Shown here in pieces: positions 12,484-22,616 of a stretch of DNA of 64,000 nucleotides. A program made the position numbers and the translations under genes. A model generated the notes under the pieces. The model did not search any database. It was not told the DNA's origin and saw only the letters and a list, made by a program, of their open reading frames with translations. The stretch is from Opeltia flavorubescens (lineage: Eukaryota > Ascomycota > Lecanoromycetes > Teloschistales > Teloschistaceae): the NCBI GenBank assembly GCA_000442125.1, contig KE546975.1:1364001-1428000 (forward strand), in the 5' to 3' direction. Positions within the stretch are counted from its first letter, which is position 1; every line of letters starts with the position of its first letter.

Positions 12484-14331
12484 CTAATGCACATGCTGCT
12501 CCCCTAAACACCCACACCCCCCCATCCCATCCCTCTTCCTAAAATCACCCTCATAATGGTCCCCCCTCCCCCCCACAACCTCATCCCCCAACACCCCTCC
12601 CATCCACCCCTCCTTCCCCTTCTCCTTCAACTCCTTCGTCACACTCTCCACCTCCCCCTCCAGATCCAAATACTCCCTCAAAAACCTGCCCACATCCGTG
12701 TTTTCCCTATTCCCCCACAAGGGTCTCGTTTGCTCGGGATCACTGGCGTAGATGTTTACGTCGACGGCGGAGTGGCCGTGGGTTGTCCACCCGATCTGGG
12801 CGCGGCGCGAGATCATGTCTGCGAAGATGTAGGATGCGGGCCAGGGGTCTGAGGAGGAGTGGAGGAGGCGGGAGAGTTCGGTGGGGGTGGGGTCTGTGAT
12901 TCCGAGGCCACGGGAGAGGAGGGTGTGGCGGATGTAGGATTCTAGATCTTCCTCATCTTCGATATTTGAGCGTGGAGGGGTTTTGATGCCTGTATCGAGG
13001 GGCGAGATATGTTTCCCCGCTTTATGGTCCCGGAGCTGGTATGCAAGATTTTCAGCTGAATGCGAGGCATTTGCCAACACGGCGGGGAACCAGTGGTATT
13101 CTGGGTATGCGTCGTGGAGTTGGCGCGCTGTGGCCAACCCGCCGGTTTCGTGATCGCTTGTTCCGACGAGGACACCTTCTACGTCGTCGCGGTCGAGGAA
13201 TTCGAGGACGGAGGTGAAGGCGTCGTCGTAGGCTAGGACTTCGTGGACTTGGGCGGCGGGATCGTTGCCGTGGCCGGCGTGGTCGATGCGGCTGCCTTCG
13301 ATCATGAGGAAGAATCCCTTTTCGCTGTCTTCGGTGGCGGATTTGAGGGCTTCGAGGGCGGTGCGAGCCATTTCGTCGAGGGAGGGGTATATATCGTTCA
13401 TATTTCTACGGTCGATTTCGTAGGGGATGTCGGTGTCGGCGAAGAGGCCGAGGAGGGGAAGCTTGACGTTTGTACCGAAGTTGAGAGCATCGAAGCTCTT
13501 GCGGTCGTTGATGTAGGAGAAACCATTCTGCTTGGCTAGGTCGACGATATCTCTATCGTCTTTTCGGCAAGAGTGGTCGGTGGTGTTAGGTAGGAAATGA
13601 CACCGGCCTCCGCCCAGCATGAGATCTAGGACTCTGCCGAGAGGATGTTCTCCTACTTCTTGCGCTGCGATGTGATCCTCCTCTTCTCTATGGTTTACGT
13701 GGGCGGCGAAGCAGGCGGGCGTTGCATCGGTGATACGTGTGGTGACAACAAGCCCCGTCATGTAGCCGGCTCTTTTGGCTGCTTCCAGAACGGTACCACA
13801 AGGGTCGCGGTTCGGCAGGACCGAGATAGCGCCGTTGTAGCTCTTTTGACCGCAAGAGAAAGCGGTGGCACCTGCTGCTGAATCGGTGACCAGGCTCGAT
13901 GTGCTTCTTGTTCGTGAAGTGCCTATCAGGTGATCGTCTAATACCAATACATCATCGATAGGAAGTCCAGTCTGCGTCTGTCTAAATGTCCTTGTTAGAG
14001 AAAGACTGGTCGGACCCATGCCATCTGAGACCATGAAAATCAAATTCCTCTTCCCCGTCGGTTTCCCATCCTTCCATCTTCCTCCTGAGGGTGTAGGTTT
14101 GGATGTTTGTTGTTGATGAGAGAAGAGGACAGCGAAGATGATGACCAGAACGGTAGCGACAACGGCCCAAGTAAACAATCCGACCTCTCTCCAAAACGGC
14201 CAGCCGTACTTGCGTGGTTGTTCTGTTCTTTGGCCTGTCAAGAGTGCGTCTTCCTCCTCGACGCTTCGGTCGTCGGAGCGATCTGAAGATGGCCTCCCTT
14301 GAGAGAGAAGAGGCTCTTCGCCTCTAGCCAT
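12484..14331 (-). CDS. pho8: Vacuolar (repressible-type) alkaline phosphatase
   Basis: Hydrolyses phosphomonoesters in the vacuole lumen and releases phosphate. It is a single exon of 615 residues. A cytosolic tail of ~50 residues precedes one membrane helix (about 51-70), typical of the type II Pho8 topology. The alkaline phosphatase core follows: metal ligand Asp at about 103 in FMVSDGMG, nucleophile Ser at about 151 in VTDSAAGATAFSCG, EGSRIDHAGHG at about 345-355, TSDHETGG at about 391-398 and THGHS at about 517-521. All expected zinc/magnesium ligands visible to me are present, so the enzyme should be active. The C-terminal ~70 residues are rich in Gly, Glu and Lys and differ sharply in codon use from the rest (see findings). 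A CACGTT hexamer upstream at 14394-14399 resembles a Pho4 site but may be chance. Confidence 0.95.
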   Translation of the reverse strand: MARGEEPLLSQGRPSSDRSDDRSVEEEDALLTGQRTEQPRKYGWPFWREVGLFTWAVVATVLVIIFAVLFSHQQQTSKPTPSGGRWKDGKPTGKRNLIFMVSDGMGPTSLSLTRTFRQTQTGLPIDDVLVLDDHLIGTSRTRSTSSLVTDSAAGATAFSCGQKSYNGAISVLPNRDPCGTVLEAAKRAGYMTGLVVTTRITDATPACFAAHVNHREEEDHIAAQEVGEHPLGRVLDLMLGGGRCHFLPNTTDHSCRKDDRDIVDLAKQNGFSYINDRKSFDALNFGTNVKLPLLGLFADTDIPYEIDRRNMNDIYPSLDEMARTALEALKSATEDSEKGFFLMIEGSRIDHAGHGNDPAAQVHEVLAYDDAFTSVLEFLDRDDVEGVLVGTSDHETGGLATARQLHDAYPEYHWFPAVLANASHSAENLAYQLRDHKAGKHISPLDTGIKTPPRSNIEDEEDLESYIRHTLLSRGLGITDPTPTELSRLLHSSSDPWPASYIFADMISRRAQIGWTTHGHSAVDVNIYASDPEQTRPLWGNRENTDVGRFLREYLDLEGEVESVTKELKEKGKEGWMGGVLGDEVVGGRGDHYEGDFRKRDGMGGCGCLGEQHVH

Positions 14332-14393
14332 AGTGGTGTCAGATTTGGCAGAGATACAGAGCGCTAGTAATGGCTATCGCATCGTGTCATGGT

Positions 14394-14399
14394 CACGTT
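14394..14399 (-). promoter_or_regulatory. Possible Pho4-type site upstream of alkaline phosphatase
   Basis: CACGTT lies about 65 bases upstream of the phosphatase start codon. In yeast, Pho4 binds CACGTG/CACGTT in phosphate-starvation promoters, and PHO8 is a known target. A single hexamer is weak evidence. The rest of 14332-15176 holds no gene I can support. Confidence 0.2.
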
Positions 14400-15176
14400 G
14401 GTATGAGGTTGGCAGGTTTCACATGCTTTGCATAATTTTGGCACAAAAATTATGTTTCTGACTAATCGAACCCACTACCAACCACCAATCCTATCTAGCT
14501 GACTTTTTGTCGGATCGCAACAGAAAGTACATGCACAGAGAGCACCGATTACGCGCTCTAAACTTTGCCAAAATCAACCAGGTCTCGACGAATGATGGCT
14601 GTGTTATCTTACTGCGGAGCTACATACCCACCGTTATCCCGAGCTCATCTCGATACTAGCCCCCATTTGGTCTTTTTCGATCCTTGACTGCATGGGCCTC
14701 GTGGTTAAGCACGGAGGATGATAATGACAACCTTTATTACCATAAATTTCCTTCAAACTTCAAGCCATAAGTTATTCATGCAATAACGTTCCATCCTTCA
14801 CTTTGATTACCTCAAAATCAATTGCTGTGCATTTCAATCAAGTTCTATTGCCTACATGCGTTAAAATATTACCAAGATATATCCACTCCGCTTCCTACGC
14901 GAAGATCTGCCTTACTATGGTTGCGTCAAGGCTCTACTTGCTATGCAAGCGGCCTGCCAGAGGAGGAAATTGCGACCCACCGAGGGAGAACTTGCCCTCA
15001 AAAGAACTTGACTGAGATGCAGCCTTCTGTGACCCCTCCGTTGCGGGCTTGCTAAGCCGCTTCCTAAGCCTTGGAGTCTGCTCGCTCTCGTAGAAGGATC
15101 GCTGGCTCAGGATAAGTAGTCTTCACTCTTTTATTTTCTTGCCGATCCGTTTCCCTGCCTATCCCTCGCGTTTGCA

Positions 15177-16190
15177 ATGGCCGCCCTTCTAACCTGGCTC
15201 CTGCTCTTGATCCGAGTCGCCACAACACAAAGTACTGAACCGTCAACACGCCCTGGTGCAGGTGTTGTATGTATATTTCCCATTTCCGGCCAATACGACT
15301 TCTTCCAAAGACTTCTTTTCTATATACTTCTTATTCTTGCCGCTGTCAATCATCGGGCTGAATGTCTTAGACGTGGCTCCCTCGCTGCAGTAATTACATA
15401 CAGCTCCTCCACATGCGTTCACGCTGTTGTCATTGCCGTTGTATCAAGAAATCACCGAGTCTTCGATCTCGACATTATTGGCGTCTACAGTATTGTCAGC
15501 TCCACTATCATCATGCTTGGCCCTATGTTGGATCAGTGCAGACTATTCCACCATTCGACTGCCCGGCCTATCATCAGAGTGTGGAGCATCACAGTGTCTG
15601 TTGGGCTGGTGTGCGCCTTCATTGCTCTTCGGCGTCCGTACACTCAAGAAAAGCCTCGCATTGCCCATACGACTGGCCAGCATTTCGACTGTACGCATCC
15701 AGGTTTCGATACCTCATCTCCTCTACGACCACATTCGGAAATCTTGGCATTCGCCAGTGATCGAGTCCTTGGGAACAGGTTTGATATCTTAAAAGGCTTC
15801 CTGATCATAGCTATTGTCTTAATGTCTCTGACTATCCTCTCATTAATTACTTATAATTATGGGGACCCGCTAATCATGAAGGAGGACAAGATTCATCAAA
15901 TCAGATCACGTCCGAGGATCGAGCGTGCTTGTATGACGTTCAGCTTGAACATGGCCAAACCACTCCTGATTGATATTCTCTTCGCAGTGGCCGCTCCTAT
16001 CGCATTTCTGGCCAACATAATAATGGTTGAGTTCTACGTAATGGAATGGCCTGCCTTACCTGTTGACGAAAAGTTTTTCGCGGTAGGCCAATGGAGTCCT
16101 TGGATCAGCACATGTTTCATTCTCATCGCTGCAACAATAACTCAGGTCATTGAGTGGAAGGGCGATAGATTGCTTCAAGGTAAGAGGTGA
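15177..16190 (+). CDS. Seven-helix orphan membrane protein with signal peptide
   Basis: A 337-residue intronless frame. Residues 1 to about 18 look like a cleavable signal peptide (core LLTWLLLLIRVA). About seven hydrophobic helices follow at 42-58, 67-89, 97-118, 132-152, 204-228, 261-287 and 306-325, with a hydrophilic loop of about 50 residues between helices 4 and 5. I recognise no named domain. It has the general topology of a receptor or channel but no diagnostic motif. The stop lies just after AAGGTAAGA, a possible donor; splicing to a TAG acceptor near 16240 would replace the last residues with a ~12-residue tail, so the 3' end is uncertain. The next gene is convergent and encodes a CFEM surface protein. 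Confidence 0.7.
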   Translation: MAALLTWLLLLIRVATTQSTEPSTRPGAGVVCIFPISGQYDFFQRLLFYILLILAAVNHRAECLRRGSLAAVITYSSSTCVHAVVIAVVSRNHRVFDLDIIGVYSIVSSTIIMLGPMLDQCRLFHHSTARPIIRVWSITVSVGLVCAFIALRRPYTQEKPRIAHTTGQHFDCTHPGFDTSSPLRPHSEILAFASDRVLGNRFDILKGFLIIAIVLMSLTILSLITYNYGDPLIMKEDKIHQIRSRPRIERACMTFSLNMAKPLLIDILFAVAAPIAFLANIIMVEFYVMEWPALPVDEKFFAVGQWSPWISTCFILIAATITQVIEWKGDRLLQGKR

Positions 16191-16427
16191 GCCGACAGAA
16201 TAGGTTCTCTTTCTAATTGAACATGCTGGGGGAAAAATAGTAAAATCAACTCGGTTATCGGTATGCATTGATTATTGACTTGCTACTGACTAGTGTTCTT
16301 TGTCTCTTTGGTTAAATCCTGGATCCTATGTCTCACGCTAGCCCTCTGATTTCTCAACACCTCTAATCTTTCCAATCTTGTTATTTCGTCCTGAAGCTGT
16401 CTCTCTTCCTGCTCCAGCTTCGATACA

Positions 16428-17679
16428 TCAACGAACGGTATCTGTCTCGCTGCTAGCTTGGGGTTCAGAGGATATTAACCGTGGAGATCTGGCAGAAGCC
16501 CCGTTGGCTATTGGCTTTCCAGACGATTTCTGCGAACTGGGCGCTTCATGTATGGCATTTCCGTCAATTTCGTACCGAGTACCATGCGGTGCACTATCGA
16601 GTTCTGGGGCACTCTCTTGGTTTTGGCTGCGACTCGGTGCTGCAAGTTCTGAAGTGGGAATCTGGTTGTTGTCGGATATAGGACCGGCCTTTTCGTACGG
16701 ATAGGCTGGTGGTGGGACATCCTTCGAATCTGCGACTTGCCCCTCCATCGAGCTAGGCTTTAGTTCGTGGACGGTATTGTTGTCATCGATAGGTCCAATC
16801 CGAGGTCGCCGTCTTTTCCTATAAAGAATGAAAAGGGTACTGCAAACGATGATCGCGGTAACGGCGACAGAAACTCCAATTCCTGCTTTGGCACCGTTTG
16901 ATAGTCCGTCTGACTTGGGCTTTGGCGGACTGAATGTTGGAATCGACGCCGATGATACTGTGGTTGATGTTGTTGTACCGGCTAGATCGGTCGTTCGAGC
17001 ACTAGTAGCTGAAGATTGAGTCAGTCTAATTTCGCTGCGGATTTAGCCTTGAAAGACCTTCGATAGATCGTCTAACGAACTTACTCAATGTGCGCAAGCT
17101 AGATCTAACAGTCTCTACACGAACGGTTAAGGCACCAGACTCTGTTGTAAGAGTGCGTACAGAGGCGACTGCAGTTGGTATCAAATTGCCGAATATGGTT
17201 GTGCTCTGAATCCTAAGTACACCTTATGCGACTCAGTACCCTCGTCCCCGTAATTAGTTGAACTTACTCTCGCAAAACTGGTTCAAGATCTTCGTCGTGA
17301 TGGCTAATGCTATAGGTGGACAGGTTTCCAGCGTACAGTCATTGACACCGCTGATGTATGTAGAACTAGAACATTGACAAGCGTAGTCATCGCTACTGCT
17401 ACACCCAAGATTCAAAGATTGAGCGTCCATATTGGCCACACAAGTTTTCTATAAGATCAAACGTCATCCTATCAGTGAGCAAAGAAAAATATCGTCCACC
17501 AATTCTAAGAAAGTATCTTACACCACATTCAGGCAACAAATCGTTCACAGTCGGGGCCATGCTTATCGTGAAGCAGCAAGCCGTAAGGCTGTGTCCTTTC
17601 TTAGCACAAGCATCGACAGAAACAAAAAATGATATCAAGATACTTACAAGAAAACGCCAAAGAAGAGGTTTGTATACAT
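16428..17679 (-). CDS. CFEM-domain single-pass membrane protein
   Basis: A probable cell-surface receptor or heme/iron-binding protein. Five exons fit in phase: 17679-17648, 17588-17522, 17448-17268, 17222-17085 and 17008-16428, giving 332 residues. Exon 1 and the start of exon 2 encode a short signal peptide. The CFEM domain (about residues 25-93) has its eight cysteines at about 32, 36, 49, 57, 59, 71, 76 and 92, with the typical stretches LLPECGKTC and DDYACQCSS. A Ser/Thr-rich stalk follows, then one transmembrane helix at about 181-202 stopped by RKRRR, then a ~130-residue Pro/Ser-rich cytosolic tail containing PPAY. The usual CFEM Asp that can ligate heme iron may be one of the Asp residues in SSSDDYAC. 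Exon 2 start is the least certain boundary, because three AG acceptors lie close together. CFEM proteins act in heme uptake, adhesion or appressorium signalling; which applies is unknown. Confidence 0.85.
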
Positions 17680-20363
17680 CGTGACCGGCGAACAGAACAA
17701 CTTGAAATGAAGAAAGTACCACAAACGAGATAAAAAGCAAGAATAATAGAACCCAAAAAGAACAGCGCAACACCCACAATCAATTGTCCTTGCGACTCAA
17801 AGAACATTGAGTGTTATCATCCCCGCTTTTGAGCCTCGTTCTCTTTTGAGGTGTGGTAGCTGCATGAAGATGTGCAGTCATATCCACCAATCATGATGAT
17901 CTTCAGCCTCGTCGAAATGATATGGGACTCATGTAGCCTTGCACAGACAGATAGAGCCTTNACTAGCCTTTTAGCAGACTCACTTGAAATGAAGATGTCA
18001 TTGGGGTGCAAGTACCTGGGTATCCAGATTTCCCATATTGTCGACTGTACGCGCCGAAGGTTCATCCTTCGTACCCTAAGAAGAACACTGAGGCAACATA
18101 AATTTTGAGAAAGGACACCATCATCATTCTCAGCACTCGCTCCGAAAAAAAGAAGATGGGAATGTTTTGGGTGAGTGCGATGATTAGCTGCTTGCAGTTC
18201 TGGTAGCTGAACGATCTACATCTTGACTCATCCTCAAATCATCGTGTTTCTAGCTACCTGCAACGGCCTAAAAATCTCCAGGATGATCTCAACGGCTCAG
18301 GCCTATCAGTCTGCCTGGCGCGGAGAAGGGGAGATACAAAGAATTGGAAAGAGAAACAAAAACAAAAATTAGATTTATATTAGTAGATCGGGACCTTTTT
18401 CAACGAAGAATGATGGAAGAGAAGATACTCTTGGGAGCTTTTCCCTGTACGCTGTGAAGGCATGAGTTGTGGACTTAGATGTCAAGGGCCAAATGAAATG
18501 ATAGAATCTAAGATATCGCAATAAGCTTGATGCAAAATGTCCCAATGAAATTCCAAGGATACTTACTACCTGGAGTCAAATCTTTTACCATGATTTTATA
18601 CTCATGTCTTCTGTTTTCGATACATCAAATGACGACTTTCTGTTTGTAATAACTTCATTTGGAGTATCTATCAGGAATTTACATCTCGAGATTAGAAGTC
18701 TCAATGCTGATTTCGAAATTCCGGGTTATCGAAATCGATGTATCGATGTCCAAGCTGTTGTATACAATGCCACGGCTTTGGAGATCGGGTATCGAATAGA
18801 ACTTGATTGAAGGGGTTTAGTGGACTGGGTGAGCCTCGGATTGATTCTGTTTTTCATCTGTTTTTCTTACCTGGTCTTCTGGTTTGAGGTAAAGGATAAT
18901 TTGGTTTATCTAAACATATTCAATTTCTTTTCCCTTTCACATGAAGATACCGATTTCTTAGGAAAACCCGGGTTTGAAGTCTTATTTTATGGTTGTTGTG
19001 ACGGAACTTAGTCTGGCATTTGTATACTTTTATGGGGCTTTTCTTCTCCTCCGAAAGCAAGATTTGAGGAGAGCCTGTTGGTGTAGATATGGAAAAGACT
19101 TCTAAGAGTTGAGCCGGGAAAAGGTTTTGGCGGGATCGGTGGCTAGTTATTGAATCTTCTGCTTACTGAAGTTTGAGTTTCAAACTTCAATGTACCGGAC
19201 AGTTCGATGATGGAGGTTTTGAAGTCTGGTGTTGGTATGGAGAGGAAGATCGGATTTCTCTACAATAATGGTGACTGTAATGATGTAGTATTTGAACATA
19301 TGGACGAATTGGTGTGTTTCAACAGAGAAATGAGGGAAAGGGTCCGAGCGTAATGAGGCAGATAGGAGAGCAGTAATTGGGTGAAAGAAGTGCAAGGTGG
19401 AAGGTCTCACAGACAGCTGTATACGGGCCTTTCCGCCCGACTTAATTACATAAACAAGGAGGAGGGACATCTTGTTGCTGGGTAGCAGTTTTCAAGGCTG
19501 AGCTGCAATGAGTAAATCTCGGCTTAGGAGAGGAAGGTCCTCTTTGAAGAGACCTACTATGACGTGATGTATTTTTCCGAATCAGCAAAGAGAGCTAGAA
19601 AGACCACGTTGAGGTGGTGGGAAAAACGTTACAGGGGGGAGAGGCGTTACCGAAAGAGGATTAGAAAGAAATCGAGGAATATATATAGATATCAATATCA
19701 ATGTCAATATCAATGTCAATGGATATGAAAGTGTAAATAATGATGGATATGGATATGGAAACATTGATAGGAATGGAAACAGAAGCAAAAGTAGAACTCT
19801 GACCGTAGATCAGACCCCTGACCAGACCTGATGGATAGCTGTATGCGGCTTATTTGGACCAACAAATCATTTTTCTTCACTTTATTTCCTAGAGGTAGTG
19901 GGACAATTAGCGATTTGTTCTCCCACCTTGAATTTGAGATTCTCCTGTATTTTTTGGTAGGAATCCCTTGCAAGTGTAGAAATTGCCATGAGAAAGCAGT
20001 ATGAATGAAATGACAGCTTTTAGCGGATTAGTGAATAAAGAAGCTTCTGGAGAAAAAGAGGTGTTTTAAAAGAATAGGAAACGCCATACAGCCGCAATGT
20101 TCAGTGAGAAGATCGCGTATGAAGGGATATCGTTCGCTCAAAATGCTCACTAGGTTTGTGATTTGGGTCAAAGTTAAGGTTGAAACAGGTTTGAGAAAGA
20201 GCTCGAGAGTTGAAACGATATGCTTGGCGTGATACTGCTCGAGGTCAAACTAAACCAGCTACCGGTACACCCTTGTGAAAACGAATGTCAGGTTAGACCG
20301 AAAAGGCTGGGAAAAGGTTGCCTGAGAATCGTTATCAGAGAAATTGCTAAAGTACCCTTTAAG
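17680..20363. other. Gene-poor AT-rich stretch
   Basis: This 2.7 kb has only scattered short frames and one N near 17961. A small hexamer-like repeat (variants of AATATC and AATGTC) occurs at about 19692-19725. No gene is supported. Confidence 0.45.
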
Positions 20364-22616
20364 TCACTTTAGTATTCCTTTCCAAGAAGAATCATGCCTC
20401 TTGTATGAGGAATAATACTCTCCAAAATCGTCCGCCGGTTTCATAAGCGGACGGTAGGTATCGATATCGAAGACGATTCCCGAAGACAGGATATTCCTTG
20501 AGAGCGCATCCTCACTCTGACAGGTAAAGAACCATCTGTGAAGCCCCCAGCTAGAGTGTTTGCCCGGGGCTTTCAAGTGAGTAATGATCGCCTCAAGCAG
20601 GGCCACCTTAGATTCCGACTCGCAATCCTCCAGGCGCTCGATGATCAATAATAATTCACGGTCCATGATTCGAATGAGCGACTCTTCGCATTTTTCCCAC
20701 AGGTTCTGCTGAACAGTAAGATTCTGAGAAGATTCAGGGTCGTCTTGATCCTTTATTCGAATGCTCTGCATAATTTCATCAATATTGACGTGCAGCTGAG
20801 TCAATATGCTTTTCAAGATTTGAACTCCATCTGTAGGAGGCGATCTGTTCGCGTCGCATTTGAAGTAGCATAGCAGGGGGCGCTGGAAATCATTCTGTTT
20901 GCAATATAGGTGGTACGATTGCACCATCACCGCATAGCTTACGATCTTCCTATCACTTCCATGAACTAAAAATGTGTCGGTTCCGGGACGGCGCGCCCAA
21001 GAGACGTAAGAGGGCGTTTCAAATACCCAGTTACATATAGATGCTTTCACGGGTGCTGTGAGACTTTCTTTTCTGTCGATCTTTTGTGCATTCTTATGAC
21101 CTGCAAAGCACGGATGGCTTTCGCCAATTTTTCTTTGTTGAGCGCGTTGACTGTCTGCTTCTGAATAGTAATGGTCAGCGCGCATACATGACAATCAGGA
21201 TATGGGGGCAGTAGATAGGGAAAGCAGTCAAGCAATAGCGAACAAGGTTAGAATTTATTCCATAATTGATGTGTGACAGGACGTTGAATGTGACATCTAT
21301 ACCTAGACTACTACCCTTTCAAACGGCTTGAGGGGATCCATCAGTAAGACTCACCGGGGTCTTTAGTATACTTTAGAGAGGCTCTTCCACGGTCACCTAG
21401 GGCCGGTAAACCGGTATCCTCTCTTTGAACCGTTTCGTGAGCTCCCATGACCGAAACCCTTTTCACGAGTGCGTCCCTACACATTTTCCGAACAGCATGC
21501 CAGACGGTTGTATACCTTTGGCTGTTGACTTGTTCGAATTTGCATACTGTTTGATGGTTCGCATCTGGTACACCTACGGCGATCTCATTCGAGAGGTTTA
21601 ACACCGCAGAGTCTCTGTCTACGACCTACTCATGCATTAGCGTGAGAAACGACTTGGCAGACGGTAGCCACAATTACCATCTGGTTGCCCCATCTTTCGG
21701 TCTCGTAAAATGTTTGAATCGATAACCATGCAGCCCTTTCCACAAATTGCCTTGAGATATCGGCAAGTGTCGGCGTATTACGTTTCAACGCGTCGGCGAA
21801 TCCTGGATTTGTTCCGAAGCCTAATTGATAATTCTGGAGAAGGTGGGCCGTAAAAGAAGCCTAGTAAGCCAGATCAGCGCCTCGATGTGGTACTCCCATG
21901 AAGATCAGTCCACATACGTGCTGCAAAAGAAGCCCGTAATGCTGCGACCGTTCGTGAGCTCGAATGATTGCCTGCCACGCAGGTTTAAATCAGCCATCGC
22001 TTTCAACTTAAACCGTCATTTTTTGCTACCTTTTTGACCACGATGCCTCCTAAACTGTGCGAGATGAGTATCAAAGGTCGCGATTGCTCTTGTTGACTGT
22101 CCCATATTCCCTCCAATCTATCCAATAGCATATCCGCAACAACTTCGATGTCGAGAATGGCCTTAGTGAAAGCTGTGCGCGAGTCATATCCCAATGACAA
22201 TATTCTAGCCGCAATTCCCACGTCTCGCAATTGTTGTGGCAGGAAGTCTCTCAACCAGTTCTTGCCTGCTCTGCCAGTCCACGTCGTATCCCAGTGGCCT
22301 TGTAAGCCATGAACGGCGACGATGCTATCTCTCCGATCAGCGCCTGTGGAGACGGAGAAACGAACATAGCTGGACGAAACTGACTCGACAGCATTTTCGG
22401 CATCGGCAGAAGTATCAGCTAGAGGGAACAGTCCACTGTGCTCTCCCTCGGACTAGAGTGTTCAAGTCAGCCGTCATATCGAGTGATAAGGTCGTTTGTC
22501 TCATTTACCGCTGCTTCCGATCCTGGGCTGCTTGAGCTCTCTCCGTGCTGCTTCAAGGCTGTATTTGCCTTGTCCGTCTCCGTTTCCTCGCCGTTCCTCC
22601 ATGGCCACCGAGGCAT
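20364..22616 (-). pseudogene. Lipase-like (DUF676/SERAC1-type) plus NACHT-like STAND gene, interrupted
   Basis: A relic of an NLR-like fungal STAND protein. Exons 22616-22509, 22452-22030, 21971-21678 and 21625-21355 join in phase. They encode an alpha/beta-hydrolase domain with oxyanion-type HGLQGHWDTTW, nucleophile elbow SHSLGG, GVPHRGAD, and the distal VVDRDSAVLNLSNEIA segment found after such lipase domains. In exon 3 an in-frame TAG at 21861-21863 interrupts the conserved segment right after GVPHRGADLAY. A NACHT-like part follows, open from 21194 to 20364, with NWVFETPSYVSWARRPG. Its P-loop position (about 20935-20965) reads HGSDRKIVS, lacking the GxGKS/T core, and its Walker B-like strand is LLLIIERLEDC. 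The frame ends soon after, so no repeat domain remains. A 57-nt GTATGT...CTAG intron could remove the stop but would delete the lipase core. Intact homologues act in nonself recognition. Confidence 0.75.

Noticed and set aside
12556-12852. Plus-strand Pro/Leu/His-rich frame inside alkaline phosphatase
   Set aside because: It is the antisense shadow of the phosphatase C-terminal region.
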